From: Candidatus Vicinibacter proximus
GTDB taxonomy: Bacteria > Bacteroidota > Bacteroidia > Chitinophagales > Saprospiraceae
Direction: 5' to 3'
DNA: 64,000 nt
NCBI GenBank assembly: GCA_016713905.1
Contig: JADJOE010000002.1
Coordinates: forward strand, 124,001-188,000
Shown: positions 30,501 through 38,034 of the stretch, one piece after another
Numbering within the stretch: the stretch's first letter is position 1
Layout: every line of letters starts with the position of its first letter
Notes under the pieces: generated by a model
Told to the model about the DNA's origin: nothing
Seen by the model: the letters and a program-made list of their open reading frames with translations, nothing else
Databases searched by the model: none
Position numbers and translations under genes: made by a program

Positions 30501-30822
30501 TTACTTTAAATGTATAGCTTACTGTCTCTCCTGCATCTGCATTACCATCTGTATTGACATCATTCCACACACCGGTTTTTACAATATCTATGCTCCCAGA
30601 TTTTGGTAAGGTTACAGTTTCATCATCATTATCGGTTATCGTAATGTCTTGCGGATCTTTTCCATTTACAGTTGCCGTATTTAATCGCACACCTGCATCC
30701 ACATCACTTTGTAACAAAGTGTAGGTTCCGGTGAATGTTGTGTTGTCCATTTGTCCGGGAGCTAAACTAATAGGACCTCCGGTAACGGTAAACAATGGAT
30801 CTGTTACTACAATATTGGTCAA
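21529..30822 (-). CDS. Giant gene 1, C-terminal piece: DUF7507 repeats, SdrD_B domains, T9SS sorting domain
   Basis: The 3,097-residue frame starts inside a DUF7507 repeat and contains about 20 copies of the 114-residue unit (each with SYTFKVTNTGNVTLTNIVVT or a close variant). A degenerate unit beginning YPKIGLSKK and an acidic linker (DDDPEDTRDDSDTGGNSTND) follow. Four SdrD_B-like domains then appear, each with a calcium-loop-like start: WNDLNGNGIQEPGEPG, WHDKNGNGIQDIGENG, FFDVNKNGVFDIQENG and WLDRNFNGIQDGNEEP. The end has LEWLSFEANYNG, typical of the region before the sorting signal, and the type A sorting domain (IEIYPNPVDD to FTVSR). The open frame has no start signal of its own, which shows that it is a downstream fragment. 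Confidence 0.85.
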   Translation of the reverse strand: MTNIVVTDPLFTVTGGPISLAPGQMDNTTFTGTYTLLQSDVDAGVRLNTATVNGKDPQDITITDNDDETVTLPKSGSIDIVKTGVWNDVNTDGNADAGETVSYTFKVTNTGNVTLTNIVVTDPLFTVSGGPITLAPGQMDNTTFTGTYTLLQSDVDAGVRLNTATVNGKDPQNVTISDTDDETVNLPKSASIDIVKTGVWNDVNADGNADAGETVSYTFKVTNTGNVTLTNIVVTDPLFAVSGGPITLAPGQMDNTTFTGTYTLLQSDVDAGVRLNTATVNGKDPQDITITDSDDETVNLPKSASIDIVKTGVWNDVNADGNADAGETVSYTFKVTNTGNVTLTNIVVTDPLFAVSGGPITLAPGQMDNTTFTGTYTLLQSDVDAGVRLNTATVKGKDPQNVNVSDTDDETVNLPKSASIDIVKTGVWNDVNADGNADAGETVSYTFKVTNTGNVTLTNIVVTDPLFAVSGGPITLAPGQMDNTTFTGTYTLLQSDVNAGVRLNTATVNGKDPQDITITDSDDETVNLPKSASIDIVKTGVWNDVNADGNADAGETVSYTFKVTNTGNVTLTSIVVTDPLFAVSGGPISLAPGQMDNTTFTGTYTLLQSDVDAGVRLNTATVNGKDPQDITITDNDDETVNLPKSASIDILKTGVWNDGNADGNADAGETVSYTFKVTNTGNVTLTNILVTDPLFTVSGGPITLAPGQMDNTTFTGTYTWLQSDVDAGVRLNTATVKGKDPQNVNVSDTDDETVNLPKSASIDIVKTGVWNDVNADGNADAGETVSYTFKVTNTGNVTLTNIVVTDPLFAVSGGPITLAPGQMDNTTFTGTYTLLQSDVNAGVRLNTATVNGKDPQDITITDSDDETVNLPKSASIDIVKTGVWNDVNADGNADAGETVSYTFKVTNTGNVTLTSIVVTDPLFAVSGGPISLAPGQMDNTTFTGTYTLLQSDVDAGVRLNTATVNGKDPQDITITDNDDETVNLPKSASIDILKTGVWNDGNADGNADAGETVSYTFKVTNTGNVTLTNIVVTDPLFTVSGGPITLAPGQMDNTTFTGTYTLLQSDVDAGVRLNTATVNGKDPQDITITDSDDETINLPKSASIDIVKTGVWNDGNADGNADAGETVSYTFKVTNTGNVTLTNIVVTDPLFTVSGGPITLAPGQMDNTTFTGTYTLLQSDVDAGVRLNTATVKGKDPQDITITDSDDETVNLPKSASIDIVKTGVWNDVNADGNADAGETVSYTFKVTNTGNVTLTNIVVTDPLFAVSGGPITLAPGQMDNTTFTGTYTLLQSDVDAGVRLNTATVNGKDPQDITITDSDDETVNLPKSASIDIVKTGVWNDGNADGNADAGETVSYTFKVTNTGNVTLTNIVVTDPLFAVSGGPITLAPGQMDNTTFTGTYTLLQSDVDAGVRLNTATVKGKDPQNVNVSDTDDETVNLPKSASIDIVKTGVWNDVNADGNADAGETVSYTFKVTNTGNVTLTNIVVTDPLFAVSGGPITLAPGQMDNTTFTGTYTLLQSDVDAGVRLNTATVNGKDPQNVTISDTDDETVNLPKAASIDLIKTGVWNDVNADGNADAGETVSYTFKVTNTGNVTLTNILVTDPLFAVSGGPISLAPGQMDNTTFTGTYTLLQSDVDAGVRLNTATVKGKDPQDITITDSDDETVNLPKSASIDLIKTGVWNDVNADGNADAGETVSYTFKVTNTGNVTLTNIVVTDPLFAVNGGPITLAPGQMVNTTFTGTYTLLQSDVDAGVRLNTATVRGKDPQDITITDSDDETVNLPKSASIDIVKTGVWNDGNADGNADAGETVSYTFKVTNTGNVTLTNIVVTDPLFVVSGGPITLTPGQMDNTTFTGTYTLLQSDVDAGVRLNTATVNGKDPQDITITDNDDETVNLPKSASIDILKTGVWNDGNADGNADAGETVSYTFKVTNTGNVTLTSIVVTDPLFTVSGGPITLAPGQMDNTTFTGTYTLLQSDVDAGVRLNTATVNGKDPQDITITDSDDETVTLPKSASIDIVKTGVWNDVNADGNADAGETVSYTFKVTNTGNVTLTNIVVTDPLFAVSGGPITLAPGQMDNTTFTGTYTLLQSDVDAGVRLNTATVKGKDPQDITITDSDDETVNLPKSASIDIVKTGVWNDVNADGNADAGETLSYTFKVTNTGNVTLTNILVTDPLFAVSGGPITLAPGQMVNTTFTGTYTLLQSDVDAGVRLNTATVNGKDPQDITITDSDDETVNLPQYPKIGLSKKLISAVNNLDGTFTAKFELNILNIGNVTLGDIQLTDNITSEFGNYVNLSPSIPGQYTISNFAIISNSINPLTLNYAFDGMTNQNIFNTGLGGTLVVGENMKVGLSILFRPNKYKYINQATVFGDKPFNDDPIGVPDDDPEDTRDDSDTGGNSTNDPSQGGINPEEPGDMGTVDDPTLIKIPASQLSGQAWNDLNGNGIQEPGEPGLIGIETWLYKCDGTLVRKDTTDNLGNYLFDFIPSPVDYYVVFKPGIYLPDYGFTTQNVGMDDQIDSDVNPGGKGPCVTLNLFDMVDNYDAGLVNLSTYGDFVWHDKNGNGIQDIGENGVYGVKVTLFDASTNLPSRTTTTDVNGIYLFDKLLPKSYYAQYDPPSGWNISQANVGNDVRDSDVDNSNGLRTNATTYISPGEIDRTWDLGLYNCAMISGRTFFDVNKNGVFDIQENGLNGLKVQLIDAMNGSVIETVTTSFNPSTPSDDGYYKFACIKPGMYHVKFERPGHLAASEPFKGGNTDKDSDISHEFGVNTTRKFTVLSGDMILNVGAGFQDKATLGDRVWLDRNFNGIQDGNEEPVQGVKVAAYTPGGVMVSEATSGFDGTYMLDGVAQGDYYVKFTAPVSFGFTIPHTGSDNVDNDVDGTNGYGTTRVYRVQTGDAFPTIDAGLVYQVLPLEWLSFEANYNGEFTELDWATGVEINNGHFEVERRHESETEFKAIGQVDASIETGASRHDYEMDDLNVNQSGLYYYRIKQVDRDGKYNYSKVISIRVQRGKDLSIEIYPNPVDDLLKVEIGLSENGLLESRVFDNHGKSVLVNPFGGNYIKAGKYSELINTSVLTPGQYNLQIKTNNGLINKRFTVSR
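21531..22686. repeat. 1.15-kb direct repeat, copy in giant gene 1
   Basis: Almost identical to 40007-41161 in the same orientation (offset 18,476 bases, with a single-base indel). It encodes the end of the third SdrD_B domain, the fourth SdrD_B domain, the Fn3-like region and the sorting domain. Homology stops abruptly after the sequence encoding PSTPSDDGYYKF. Confidence 0.95.
22110..23530 (-). other. Four SdrD_B-like domains of giant gene 1
   Basis: Four consecutive domains of about 110 residues start with a W/F-x-D-x-N-x-N-G-x-x-D/E pattern. In Gram-positive adhesins such loops bind Ca2+ and form rigid stalk modules. Here they sit just before the sorting domain, fitting a stalk role near the cell surface. 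Ca2+ binding is inference from the loop residues. Confidence 0.7.
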
Positions 30823-33690
30823 GCGTTACGTTTCCTGTATTCGTTACTTTAAATGTATAGCTTACTGTCTCTCCTGCATCTGCATTACCATCTGCGTTCA
30901 CATCATTCCACACACCTGTTTTTACAATATCTATGCTCGCAGATTTTGGCAGATTCACTGTTTCATCATCATTATCGGTTATCGTAATGTCTTGCGGATC
31001 TTTTCCATTTACCGTTGCGGAATTTAATCGCACACCGGCATCTACATCACTTTGTAACAAGGTGTAGGTTCCGGTGAATGTTGTGTTGTCCATTTGTCCG
31101 GGAGCAAGCGTAATTGGTCCTCCACTTACAGCAAACAATGGATCTGTTACCACAATATTTGTCAAGGAAACATTACCTGTATTCGTTACTTTAAATGTAT
31201 AGCTTACTGTCTCTCCTGCATCTGCATTACCATCTGCATTTCCATCATTCCACACACCGGTTTTTACAATATCTATGCTCGCTGATTTTGGTAAGTTCAC
31301 TGTTTCATCATCATTATCGGTTATCGTAATGTCTTGCGGATCTTTTCCATTTACAGTTGCCGTATTTAATCGAACACCGGCATCCACATCACTTTGTAAC
31401 AAGGTGTATGTTCCGGTGAATGTTGTGTTATCCATTTGTCCGGGAGCAAGCGTAAACGGTCCTCCACTTACAGCAAACAATGGATCTGTTACTAAAATAT
31501 TTGTCAAGGTAACATTACCTGTATTCGTTACTTTAAATGTATAGCTTACTGTCTCTCCTGCATCTGCATTACCATCTGCATTGACATCATTCCACACACC
31601 GGTTTTTACAATATCTATGCTCGCAGATTTTGGCAGATTGACTGTTTCATCATCACTATCGGTTATCGTAATGTCCTGCGGATCTTTTCCATTTACGGTT
31701 GCGGTATTTAATCGCACACCAGCATCTACATCACTTTGTAACAAGGTGTATGTTCCGGTGAATGTCGTGTTGTCCATTTGTCCGGGTGCAAGCGTAATTG
31801 GTCCTCCACTTACAGCAAACAATGGATCTGTTACTACAATATTTGTCAAGGTAACATTCCCCGTATTCGTTACTTTAAATGTATAGCTTACTGTCTCTCC
31901 TGCATCTGCATTACCATCTGCATTGACATCATTCCACACACCTGTTTTTACAATATCTATGCTCGCAGATTTTGGTAAGGTTACAGTTTCATCATCACTG
32001 TCGGTTATCGTAATGTCTTGCGGATCTTTTCCATTTACGGTTGCCGTATTTAATCGCACACCTGCATCTACATCCGATTGTAACAATACATAAGTTCCGG
32101 TGAAAGTCGTGTTGTCCATTTGTCCAGGTGCAAGCGTAATTGGTCCTCCACTTACAGCAAACAATGGATCTGTTACCACAATATTTGTCAAGGTAACATT
32201 ACCTGTATTCGTTACTTTAAATGTATAGCTTACGGTCTCTCCTGCATCTGCATTGCCATCCATATTTGCATCATTCCATACACCAGTTTTTACAATATCT
32301 ATACTCGCTGCTTTTGGTAAGTTAACAGTCTCATCATCATTATCGGTTATCGTAATGTCTTGCGGATCTTTTCCTTTTACAGTTGCCGTATTTAATCTAA
32401 CTCCGGCATCCACATCACTTTGTAACAAGGTGTATGTTCCGGTGAATGTTGTGTTGTCCATTTGTCCGGGAGCTAAACTAATTGGTCCTCCACTTACAGC
32501 AAACAATGGATCTGTTACCAAAATATTTGTCAAGGTAACATTACCTGTATTCGTTACTTTAAATGTATAGCTTACCGTCTCTCCTGCATCTGCATTACCA
32601 TCTGCATTTCCATCATTCCACACACCGATTTTTACAATATCTATGCTCGCAGATTTTGGCAAGTTTACAGTTTCATCATCACTGTCGGTTATCGTAATGT
32701 CTTGCGGATCTTTACCATTTACTGTTGCCGTATTTAATCTAACTCCTGCGTTTACATCACTTTGTAACAAGGTGTATGTTCCGGTGAATGTTGTGTTGTC
32801 CATTTGTCCGGGAGCAAGCGTAATCGGTCCTCCACTTACAGCAAACAATGGATCTGTTACCACAATATTGTTCAAGGTAACGTTTCCTGTATTCGTTACT
32901 TTAAATGTATAGCTTACCGTCTCTCCTGCATCTGCATTACCATCTGCATTGACATCATTCCACACCCCTGTTTTTACAATGTCTATACTTGCTGATTTTG
33001 GCAGATTCACTGTTTCATCATCACTGTCGGTTATCGTAATGTCTTGCGGATCTTTTCCATTTACAGTTGCCGTATTTAATCGCACACCTGCATCCACATC
33101 ACTTTGCAACAAAGTGTATGTTCCGTTGAATGTTGTGTTGTCCATTTGTCCGGGAGCAAGCGTAATCGGTCCTCCACTTACAGCAAACAATGGATCTGTT
33201 ACTACAATATTTGTCAAGGTAACATTACCTGTATTCGTTACTTTAAATGTATAGCTTACTGTCTCTCCTGCATCTGCATTACCATCTGCATTGACATCAT
33301 TCCACACACCGGTTTTTACAATATCTATGCTCGCAGATTTTGGCAGATTCACTGTTTCATCATCACTGTCGGTTATCGTAATGTCTTGCGGATCTTTTCC
33401 ATTTACAGTTGCCGTATTTAATCGCACACCTGCATCCACATCACTTTGTAACAAGGTGTAGGTTCCGGTGAATGTTGTGTTATCCATTTGTCCGGGAGCT
33501 AAACTAATAGGACCTCCGGTAACGGTAAACAATGGATCTGTTACTACAATATTTGTCAAGGTAACATTACCTGTATTCGTTACTTTAAATGTATAGCTTA
33601 CAGTCTCTCCTGCATCTGCATTACCATCTGTATTGACATCATTCCACACACCTGTTTTTACAATGTCTATGCTCGCTGATTTTGGTAGGT
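24105..33690 (-). repeat. 28 tandem copies of a 342-bp (114-residue) DUF7507-type repeat
   Basis: The period is exactly 342 bases: recurring landmarks occur at 26305, 26647, 26989 and 27331. (33690-24105)/342 is 28.0. Each unit begins SIDIVKTGVWNDVNADGNAD and ends DDETVNLPKSA. DNA differences between units are few and mostly shared by subsets, which indicates repeated duplication and conversion. The single indel near 30825 is the only frame break inside the array. The array may be collapsed or expanded in assembly. Confidence 0.93.
27730..29780. repeat. 1,026-bp higher-order tandem duplication inside the DUF7507 array
   Basis: Three repeat units (about 27730-28755) recur almost base for base at 28756-29781. 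Rare variants such as the GCGTTTACATC (DVNAG) codons and the ATATTTTAAAAA (DILKT) codons return at exactly +1026. Only a few single-base differences distinguish the copies, so this is the youngest expansion in the array. Confidence 0.85.
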
Positions 33691-36600
33691 TTACGGTTTC
33701 ATCATCTGAATTGGTTGCAATTTGATTCTGCGGACCTTCACCTGTTGTTGTAGCAGTATTGTCCTTCTTTCCAGCGTCAATATCAACTTGTGTCAAAGTA
33801 TAGGAACCTGTAAATGTTGTATTGTCCATGGCTCCCGGAGCCAAAGTGATTGGTCCACCTGTTACTGTAATAATTGGATCTGTGACAATTACATTGGAAA
33901 GTGTCACATTGCCTGTATTGGTAACTTTGAAAGCATAGTTGATTTTATCTCCTGGATTTGCTATTCCGTTTGGTGCAACGACATTAGCATTAAGAGTTCC
34001 GGTTTTAACCAATCCAATGGTAATTGTTTGTATTGCCGGAATATAGGCTGTATCTTTTGCAGGAACAAGAGTTCCTCCTTGTGGTGTTCCATTTGATGTT
34101 GCGGTATTAATTATTGAACCTGCATCTAAGTCTGCTTGAGTAACCGTGTGTGAGGCGGTATACATCCAGGTTTCGTTTGATTCTAATATTGAATTATTAT
34201 TTAAGTCACCTGAAACATAAATTATACTTCCAGGATCGGCCTGCGGATCAGAGACCAAAATGCTACTGATAGACAAGTTACCTGTATTGTCTAATGTTAT
34301 TGAGTATGTCAGCGAATCGCCTACTTCATTATAGCTATTTGGAATTGTTGTGCTAGACTTTATCAAAGTCCAACTGGGAACACCCTGTATTACGGTAAAA
34401 GTCGAACTACAGGTTTGACTCGGACTACATGAATTTGAATAATTAAATGTAACCATTGCTGTGCCACCTAAACAATGATCCGGTGCGCCAGAATTATTGT
34501 TAGTTAAAACTCCATTACATCCTCCAGATGCATTTGCTGTGGCCAGCCAGGTTGCAAATTTTGAATCAATCATGGTTTGCCCTTGACAAGCCACTTCAAC
34601 AATTGAATTTGGACAATTTAATACTACATTATCTGGGTTTGTAACAGAAAATGTAGCTGTACAGGTTTTTACTGCTTCGCAATCACTGGTCACTGTAAAT
34701 ATTACTGTCTTACTTCCTCCGCACGCCAATGGTGCTCCGGTACTATTATTGGTTAACACGGCATTGCATCCTCCGCTTTTTGTGGTAGTTGCCAACCATG
34801 TGGCGTATTTTGAATTGATTTCGGTTTGTGTTTGACAGGCTGCTTCGGTAACGTTAGAGGCACAATTTAAAACAATAGCAGGGGCGGTTGTAACGGTAAA
34901 ACTTGCTGTACAGGTTTTTACTGCTTCACAATCACTGGTCACTGTAAATATTACCGTCTTACTTCCTCCGCATGCCAATGGTGCACCTGTACTGTTGTTG
35001 GTTAATACTGCATTGCATCCTCCGCTTTTTGTTACAGTCGTCAACCATGTTGCATATTTTGAATTGATGTCAGTTTGTGTTTGACATGCTGCTTCGGTAA
35101 CGTTAGAGACACAATTTAAAACAACAGCAGGGGCGGTTGTAACGGTAAAACTTGCTGTGCAGGTTTTTACTGCTTCGCAATCACTAGTAACAGTAAATGT
35201 TACTGTCTTACTTCCTCCACATGCCAATGGTGCTCCGGTACTATTATTGGTTAATACTGCAGTGCATAGTCCAGTTTTTGTGGTAGTTGCCAACCATGTG
35301 GCATATTTTGAATTGATGTCAGTTTGTGTTTGACATGCTGCTTCGGTAACGTTAGAGACACAATTTAAAACAACAGCAGGGGCGGTTGTAACGGTAAAAC
35401 TTGCTGTGCAGGTTTTTACTGCTTCGCAATCACTAGTAACAGTAAATGTTACTGTCTTACTTCCTCCACATGCTAATGGTGCTCCGGTACTATTATTGGT
35501 TAATACTGCATTGCATCCTCCACTTTTTGTGGTAGTTGCCAACCATGTGGCATATTTTGAATTGATGTCAGTTTGTGTTTGACAGGCTGCTTCTGTAACG
35601 TTTGAGGCACAATTTAACACAACAGCAGGGGCTGTAGTAACAGTAAAACTTGCAGTGCAGGTTTTTACTGCTTCACAATCACTGGTCACTGTAAATATTA
35701 CTGTCTTACTTCCTCCACATGCCAATGGTGCTCCGGTACTATTATTGGTTAACACGGCATTGCATCCTCCACTTTTTGTGGTAGTTGCCAACCATGTGGC
35801 ATATTTTGAATTGATGTCAGTTTGTGTTTGACAGGCTGCTTCTGTAACGTTTGAGGCACAATTTAACACAACAGCAGGGGCTGTAGTAACAGTAAAACTT
35901 GCAGTGCAGGTTTTTACTGCTTCACAATCACTGGTCACTGTAAATGTTACTGTCTTACTTCCTCCGCAGGCCAAAGGCGCACCAGTACTGTTGTTGGTTA
36001 ACACGGCATTGCATCCTCCACTTTTTGTGGTAGTAGCCAACCATGTTGCATATTTTGAATTGATGTCAGTTTGTGTTTGACAGGCTGCTTCGGTAATGTT
36101 AGAGGCACAATTCAGTACAACCTGTGAGGCAGCTGTTACTGTAAAAGTTGAAGAACATGAAGTCCTTGTGGGTGCACAGCTACTGGTCCAGGTAAAAGTG
36201 ACAGTCTTGGCTGCTCCACATGCTGAAGGATTTCCGGAATTGTTGTTGGAAAGCGTACCATTACATCCACCTCCAGCTGTTACACTTGTTAACCAGGTTG
36301 CAAATTTAGAATTAATAGAGGTCTGGGTTTGGCAAGCTACTTCTACTTGTGCAACAGGACAATTCAGTGTAACCAACCGATAATCTTCCACCTCCCCATT
36401 AGCAGCACTTGCTGTGGACCTTTCATCCACTAATGAAGTCCCTGCATTGTCATTTAAATTAGTAGTCGTCAAACGCAACCTAAGATAGTGAGCATCCACC
36501 GAACCACTCACCATAGCACCTGTCCATGTCAATGTTTTATTTCCGGAAAATCCATTTGCAACAGTGGTTGATTGAATTTCACTAGACGAAAAATTTCCAT

Positions 36601-37465
36601 CTCCATCCAAATCAATCCAAGCATAAAGATTAGCAACCTTTCCCGTGGTATTCATCACATTCACCACTTGAACGCTTATGTTTTGGGGACCACCGGTCGT
36701 TAAAGTTGGAAAAGAAACAACACCATCTTCATCATCTGAACCATTGGCATCATCACCATCGGCATTGGTTGAATTTTGTGTACTCATTTCATCGTCCAAC
36801 AATCCGTCAATTCGGAGATTGGCACAATCCAGAATATGAGAAGGGGTTCCGTAAGTTGATGGTGCATCCCCATAGTCACTTTTTAATAAAGAAGTAAACT
36901 GAATGGAAAACAAAATATGCGCATCATCTGTGGTATTACTCTTACCGGTATCAAAACCTCCGGAAGCTAGTGTCGGCGTATGCGATGAACTATGCGTTGT
37001 CGTCCCGCAATAAACATCCGCACCGTTTACATTTAGATGATTGGCTCCTCTTGGATCTCCGGTATCCCCTAAATAATCATCCCGACTTCCACCAATGTAT
37101 GATCCGAAAATCAAGCTATCTAATACTCCATTAAATCCAGCAAAAAAAAGATCAATTCCGGCACTAAAAGTTGAGTTATAAAAACTTTCTCCGTTAATAT
37201 TTACAGTAGGTAAACCACTTGAATTCGTTGAACCGAATATTAAAATGATGGATTCACTGTTTCCGGCACAATCAGTTTGTGACACCAATTGAATGCCACT
37301 TCCTATGTCTTTTAAGGCAGTACCATAAAATGTTGCACTGTAATTTCCACTTCCACCTGTATCTCCTACTTTCCTAACACTACGTCTGAGATTCCGCCAT
37401 AATAAGTCGATTGGTAAACACCGGAACCGGATACTGGAAATCCATTTGCCCCAACACCAGTCCAA
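30767..37465 (-). CDS. Giant gene 1, central piece: SBBP tail, GEVED, six-Cys repeats, DUF11/DUF7507 repeats
   Basis: The 2,232-residue frame begins with about 32 out-of-frame residues, then continues the propeller from VGDTGGSGNYSATFYG. A GEVED domain follows (DYGDAPSTYGTPSHILD to NGEVEDYRLV, about 36367-36885), then eight six-Cys repeats (34385-36366) and one DUF11-like unit (SLTYSITLDNTGNLSISSIL, about 34030-34380). A diverged DUF7507 unit (VKTGTLNANVVAPNG) precedes the first eight or so copies of the tandem array. The frame ends where an inserted base near 30825 turns the repeat into TLDQYCSNRS. There is no signal peptide, consistent with an internal fragment. Confidence 0.85.
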   Translation of the reverse strand: MDWCWGKWISSIRFRCLPIDLLWRNLRRSVRKVGDTGGSGNYSATFYGTALKDIGSGIQLVSQTDCAGNSESIILIFGSTNSSGLPTVNINGESFYNSTFSAGIDLFFAGFNGVLDSLIFGSYIGGSRDDYLGDTGDPRGANHLNVNGADVYCGTTTHSSSHTPTLASGGFDTGKSNTTDDAHILFSIQFTSLLKSDYGDAPSTYGTPSHILDCANLRIDGLLDDEMSTQNSTNADGDDANGSDDEDGVVSFPTLTTGGPQNISVQVVNVMNTTGKVANLYAWIDLDGDGNFSSSEIQSTTVANGFSGNKTLTWTGAMVSGSVDAHYLRLRLTTTNLNDNAGTSLVDERSTASAANGEVEDYRLVTLNCPVAQVEVACQTQTSINSKFATWLTSVTAGGGCNGTLSNNNSGNPSACGAAKTVTFTWTSSCAPTRTSCSSTFTVTAASQVVLNCASNITEAACQTQTDINSKYATWLATTTKSGGCNAVLTNNSTGAPLACGGSKTVTFTVTSDCEAVKTCTASFTVTTAPAVVLNCASNVTEAACQTQTDINSKYATWLATTTKSGGCNAVLTNNSTGAPLACGGSKTVIFTVTSDCEAVKTCTASFTVTTAPAVVLNCASNVTEAACQTQTDINSKYATWLATTTKSGGCNAVLTNNSTGAPLACGGSKTVTFTVTSDCEAVKTCTASFTVTTAPAVVLNCVSNVTEAACQTQTDINSKYATWLATTTKTGLCTAVLTNNSTGAPLACGGSKTVTFTVTSDCEAVKTCTASFTVTTAPAVVLNCVSNVTEAACQTQTDINSKYATWLTTVTKSGGCNAVLTNNSTGAPLACGGSKTVIFTVTSDCEAVKTCTASFTVTTAPAIVLNCASNVTEAACQTQTEINSKYATWLATTTKSGGCNAVLTNNSTGAPLACGGSKTVIFTVTSDCEAVKTCTATFSVTNPDNVVLNCPNSIVEVACQGQTMIDSKFATWLATANASGGCNGVLTNNNSGAPDHCLGGTAMVTFNYSNSCSPSQTCSSTFTVIQGVPSWTLIKSSTTIPNSYNEVGDSLTYSITLDNTGNLSISSILVSDPQADPGSIIYVSGDLNNNSILESNETWMYTASHTVTQADLDAGSIINTATSNGTPQGGTLVPAKDTAYIPAIQTITIGLVKTGTLNANVVAPNGIANPGDKINYAFKVTNTGNVTLSNVIVTDPIITVTGGPITLAPGAMDNTTFTGSYTLTQVDIDAGKKDNTATTTGEGPQNQIATNSDDETVNLPKSASIDIVKTGVWNDVNTDGNADAGETVSYTFKVTNTGNVTLTNIVVTDPLFTVTGGPISLAPGQMDNTTFTGTYTLLQSDVDAGVRLNTATVNGKDPQDITITDSDDETVNLPKSASIDIVKTGVWNDVNADGNADAGETVSYTFKVTNTGNVTLTNIVVTDPLFAVSGGPITLAPGQMDNTTFNGTYTLLQSDVDAGVRLNTATVNGKDPQDITITDSDDETVNLPKSASIDIVKTGVWNDVNADGNADAGETVSYTFKVTNTGNVTLNNIVVTDPLFAVSGGPITLAPGQMDNTTFTGTYTLLQSDVNAGVRLNTATVNGKDPQDITITDSDDETVNLPKSASIDIVKIGVWNDGNADGNADAGETVSYTFKVTNTGNVTLTNILVTDPLFAVSGGPISLAPGQMDNTTFTGTYTLLQSDVDAGVRLNTATVKGKDPQDITITDNDDETVNLPKAASIDIVKTGVWNDANMDGNADAGETVSYTFKVTNTGNVTLTNIVVTDPLFAVSGGPITLAPGQMDNTTFTGTYVLLQSDVDAGVRLNTATVNGKDPQDITITDSDDETVTLPKSASIDIVKTGVWNDVNADGNADAGETVSYTFKVTNTGNVTLTNIVVTDPLFAVSGGPITLAPGQMDNTTFTGTYTLLQSDVDAGVRLNTATVNGKDPQDITITDSDDETVNLPKSASIDIVKTGVWNDVNADGNADAGETVSYTFKVTNTGNVTLTNILVTDPLFAVSGGPFTLAPGQMDNTTFTGTYTLLQSDVDAGVRLNTATVNGKDPQDITITDNDDETVNLPKSASIDIVKTGVWNDGNADGNADAGETVSYTFKVTNTGNVSLTNIVVTDPLFAVSGGPITLAPGQMDNTTFTGTYTLLQSDVDAGVRLNSATVNGKDPQDITITDNDDETVNLPKSASIDIVKTGVWNDVNADGNADAGETVSYTFKVTNTGNVTLDQYCSNRSIVYRYRRSY
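34385..36366 (-). repeat. Eight tandem copies of a 249-bp (83-residue) six-cysteine repeat
   Basis: The period is 249 bases; for example cgttagag recurs at 35101 and 35350. Each unit has six Cys at fixed places: LNC, EAACQTQTDINSKYATWL, GGCNAVLTNNS, ACGGSKTV, SDCEAVKTC. The central six are nearly identical and the outer two are diverged. The pattern resembles HYR-like Ig modules of Bacteroidota surface proteins. Even Cys spacing suggests three disulfides per unit. The family name is tentative. Confidence 0.85.
36367..36885 (-). other. GEVED domain of giant gene 1
   Basis: The segment runs from SDYGDAPSTYGT to GEVEDYRL, with an acidic DGDDANGSDDEDGV stretch and WIDLDGDGNFSSSE between them. 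This is the classic layout of the GEVED module in secreted Bacteroidota and Planctomycetes proteins. Function is unknown; a Ca-binding extracellular beta-sandwich is likely. Confidence 0.8.
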
Positions 37466-38022
37466 TAAACTAAATTATTTACTATTTCAAAATCATTAAT
37501 TCGGTCCCCACCTGTACCGCCTATTTCATCTAAATAATTAAAAGCTGATCCATCCGCTTTCAAAATACCAATTATACCATCTTCATCCGTCCCAGTAGAT
37601 CTGCCTGCAGCACTTGCCACTTCAGTTAATGATCCAACTCCAAAACCACAAAATGCAACTCTGCCATCTGAAAAAACCTCCAGATCATTAAATGTCTCCG
37701 CCGAACTTCCTCCAACATATGTTCCCCAATTCAATGAATTTAAATTTGTAAATTTTCCTAACCACATGTCTGCTCCTCCACCAAATGTAGTCTGTGCGGA
37801 TCCGGCAGAAATATAGGCAGCAGGTAAGGCAGCTTCTGCAGTAAATCCAACAATAAAGGAATTATCATCCAGAGCTCTGATTGAAGTGGCGGCTGGAAAT
37901 TCATCCGCAGTTCCACCAATATAAGTAGCATAATCCAAAGTGCCCAAATCTCTGGAAAATGCTGCTACAAAACCATCTCCACTATTCCGTGTGGCATCAA
38001 ATGAGGTACCGGCCATGGGCAC
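37366..38022 (-). CDS. Giant gene 1, propeller piece (SBBP-type repeats)
   Basis: The frame from 38022 encodes 218 residues with repeated blade-like segments: LDYATYIGGTADEFPAA, LNWGTYVGGSSAETFND and FNYLDEIGGTGGDRINDF. These are typical SBBP (seven-bladed beta-propeller-like) repeats. It is in phase with the upstream frame, separated only by a TAA. It ends at a TAG created by a one-base loss in GGAAAGTAGG; restoring one A gives VLGKVGDTGGSG and fuses it to the next frame. Confidence 0.75.
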   Translation of the reverse strand: MPMAGTSFDATRNSGDGFVAAFSRDLGTLDYATYIGGTADEFPAATSIRALDDNSFIVGFTAEAALPAAYISAGSAQTTFGGGADMWLGKFTNLNSLNWGTYVGGSSAETFNDLEVFSDGRVAFCGFGVGSLTEVASAAGRSTGTDEDGIIGILKADGSAFNYLDEIGGTGGDRINDFEIVNNLVYWTGVGANGFPVSGSGVYQSTYYGGISDVVLGK

Positions 38023-38034
38023 ATTGACATTGGT

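Noticed and set aside
24000..33500. Dozens of plus-strand open frames of 63-105 codons
   Set aside because: They recur every 342 bases in two frames, are exactly antisense to the DUF7507 repeats and have no start signals of their own. They are shadows of the low-stop repeat sequence.
24105..36366. CRISPR array
   Set aside because: The repeat periods are 342 and 249 bases with no unique spacers, and the repeats are in-frame protein-coding units.
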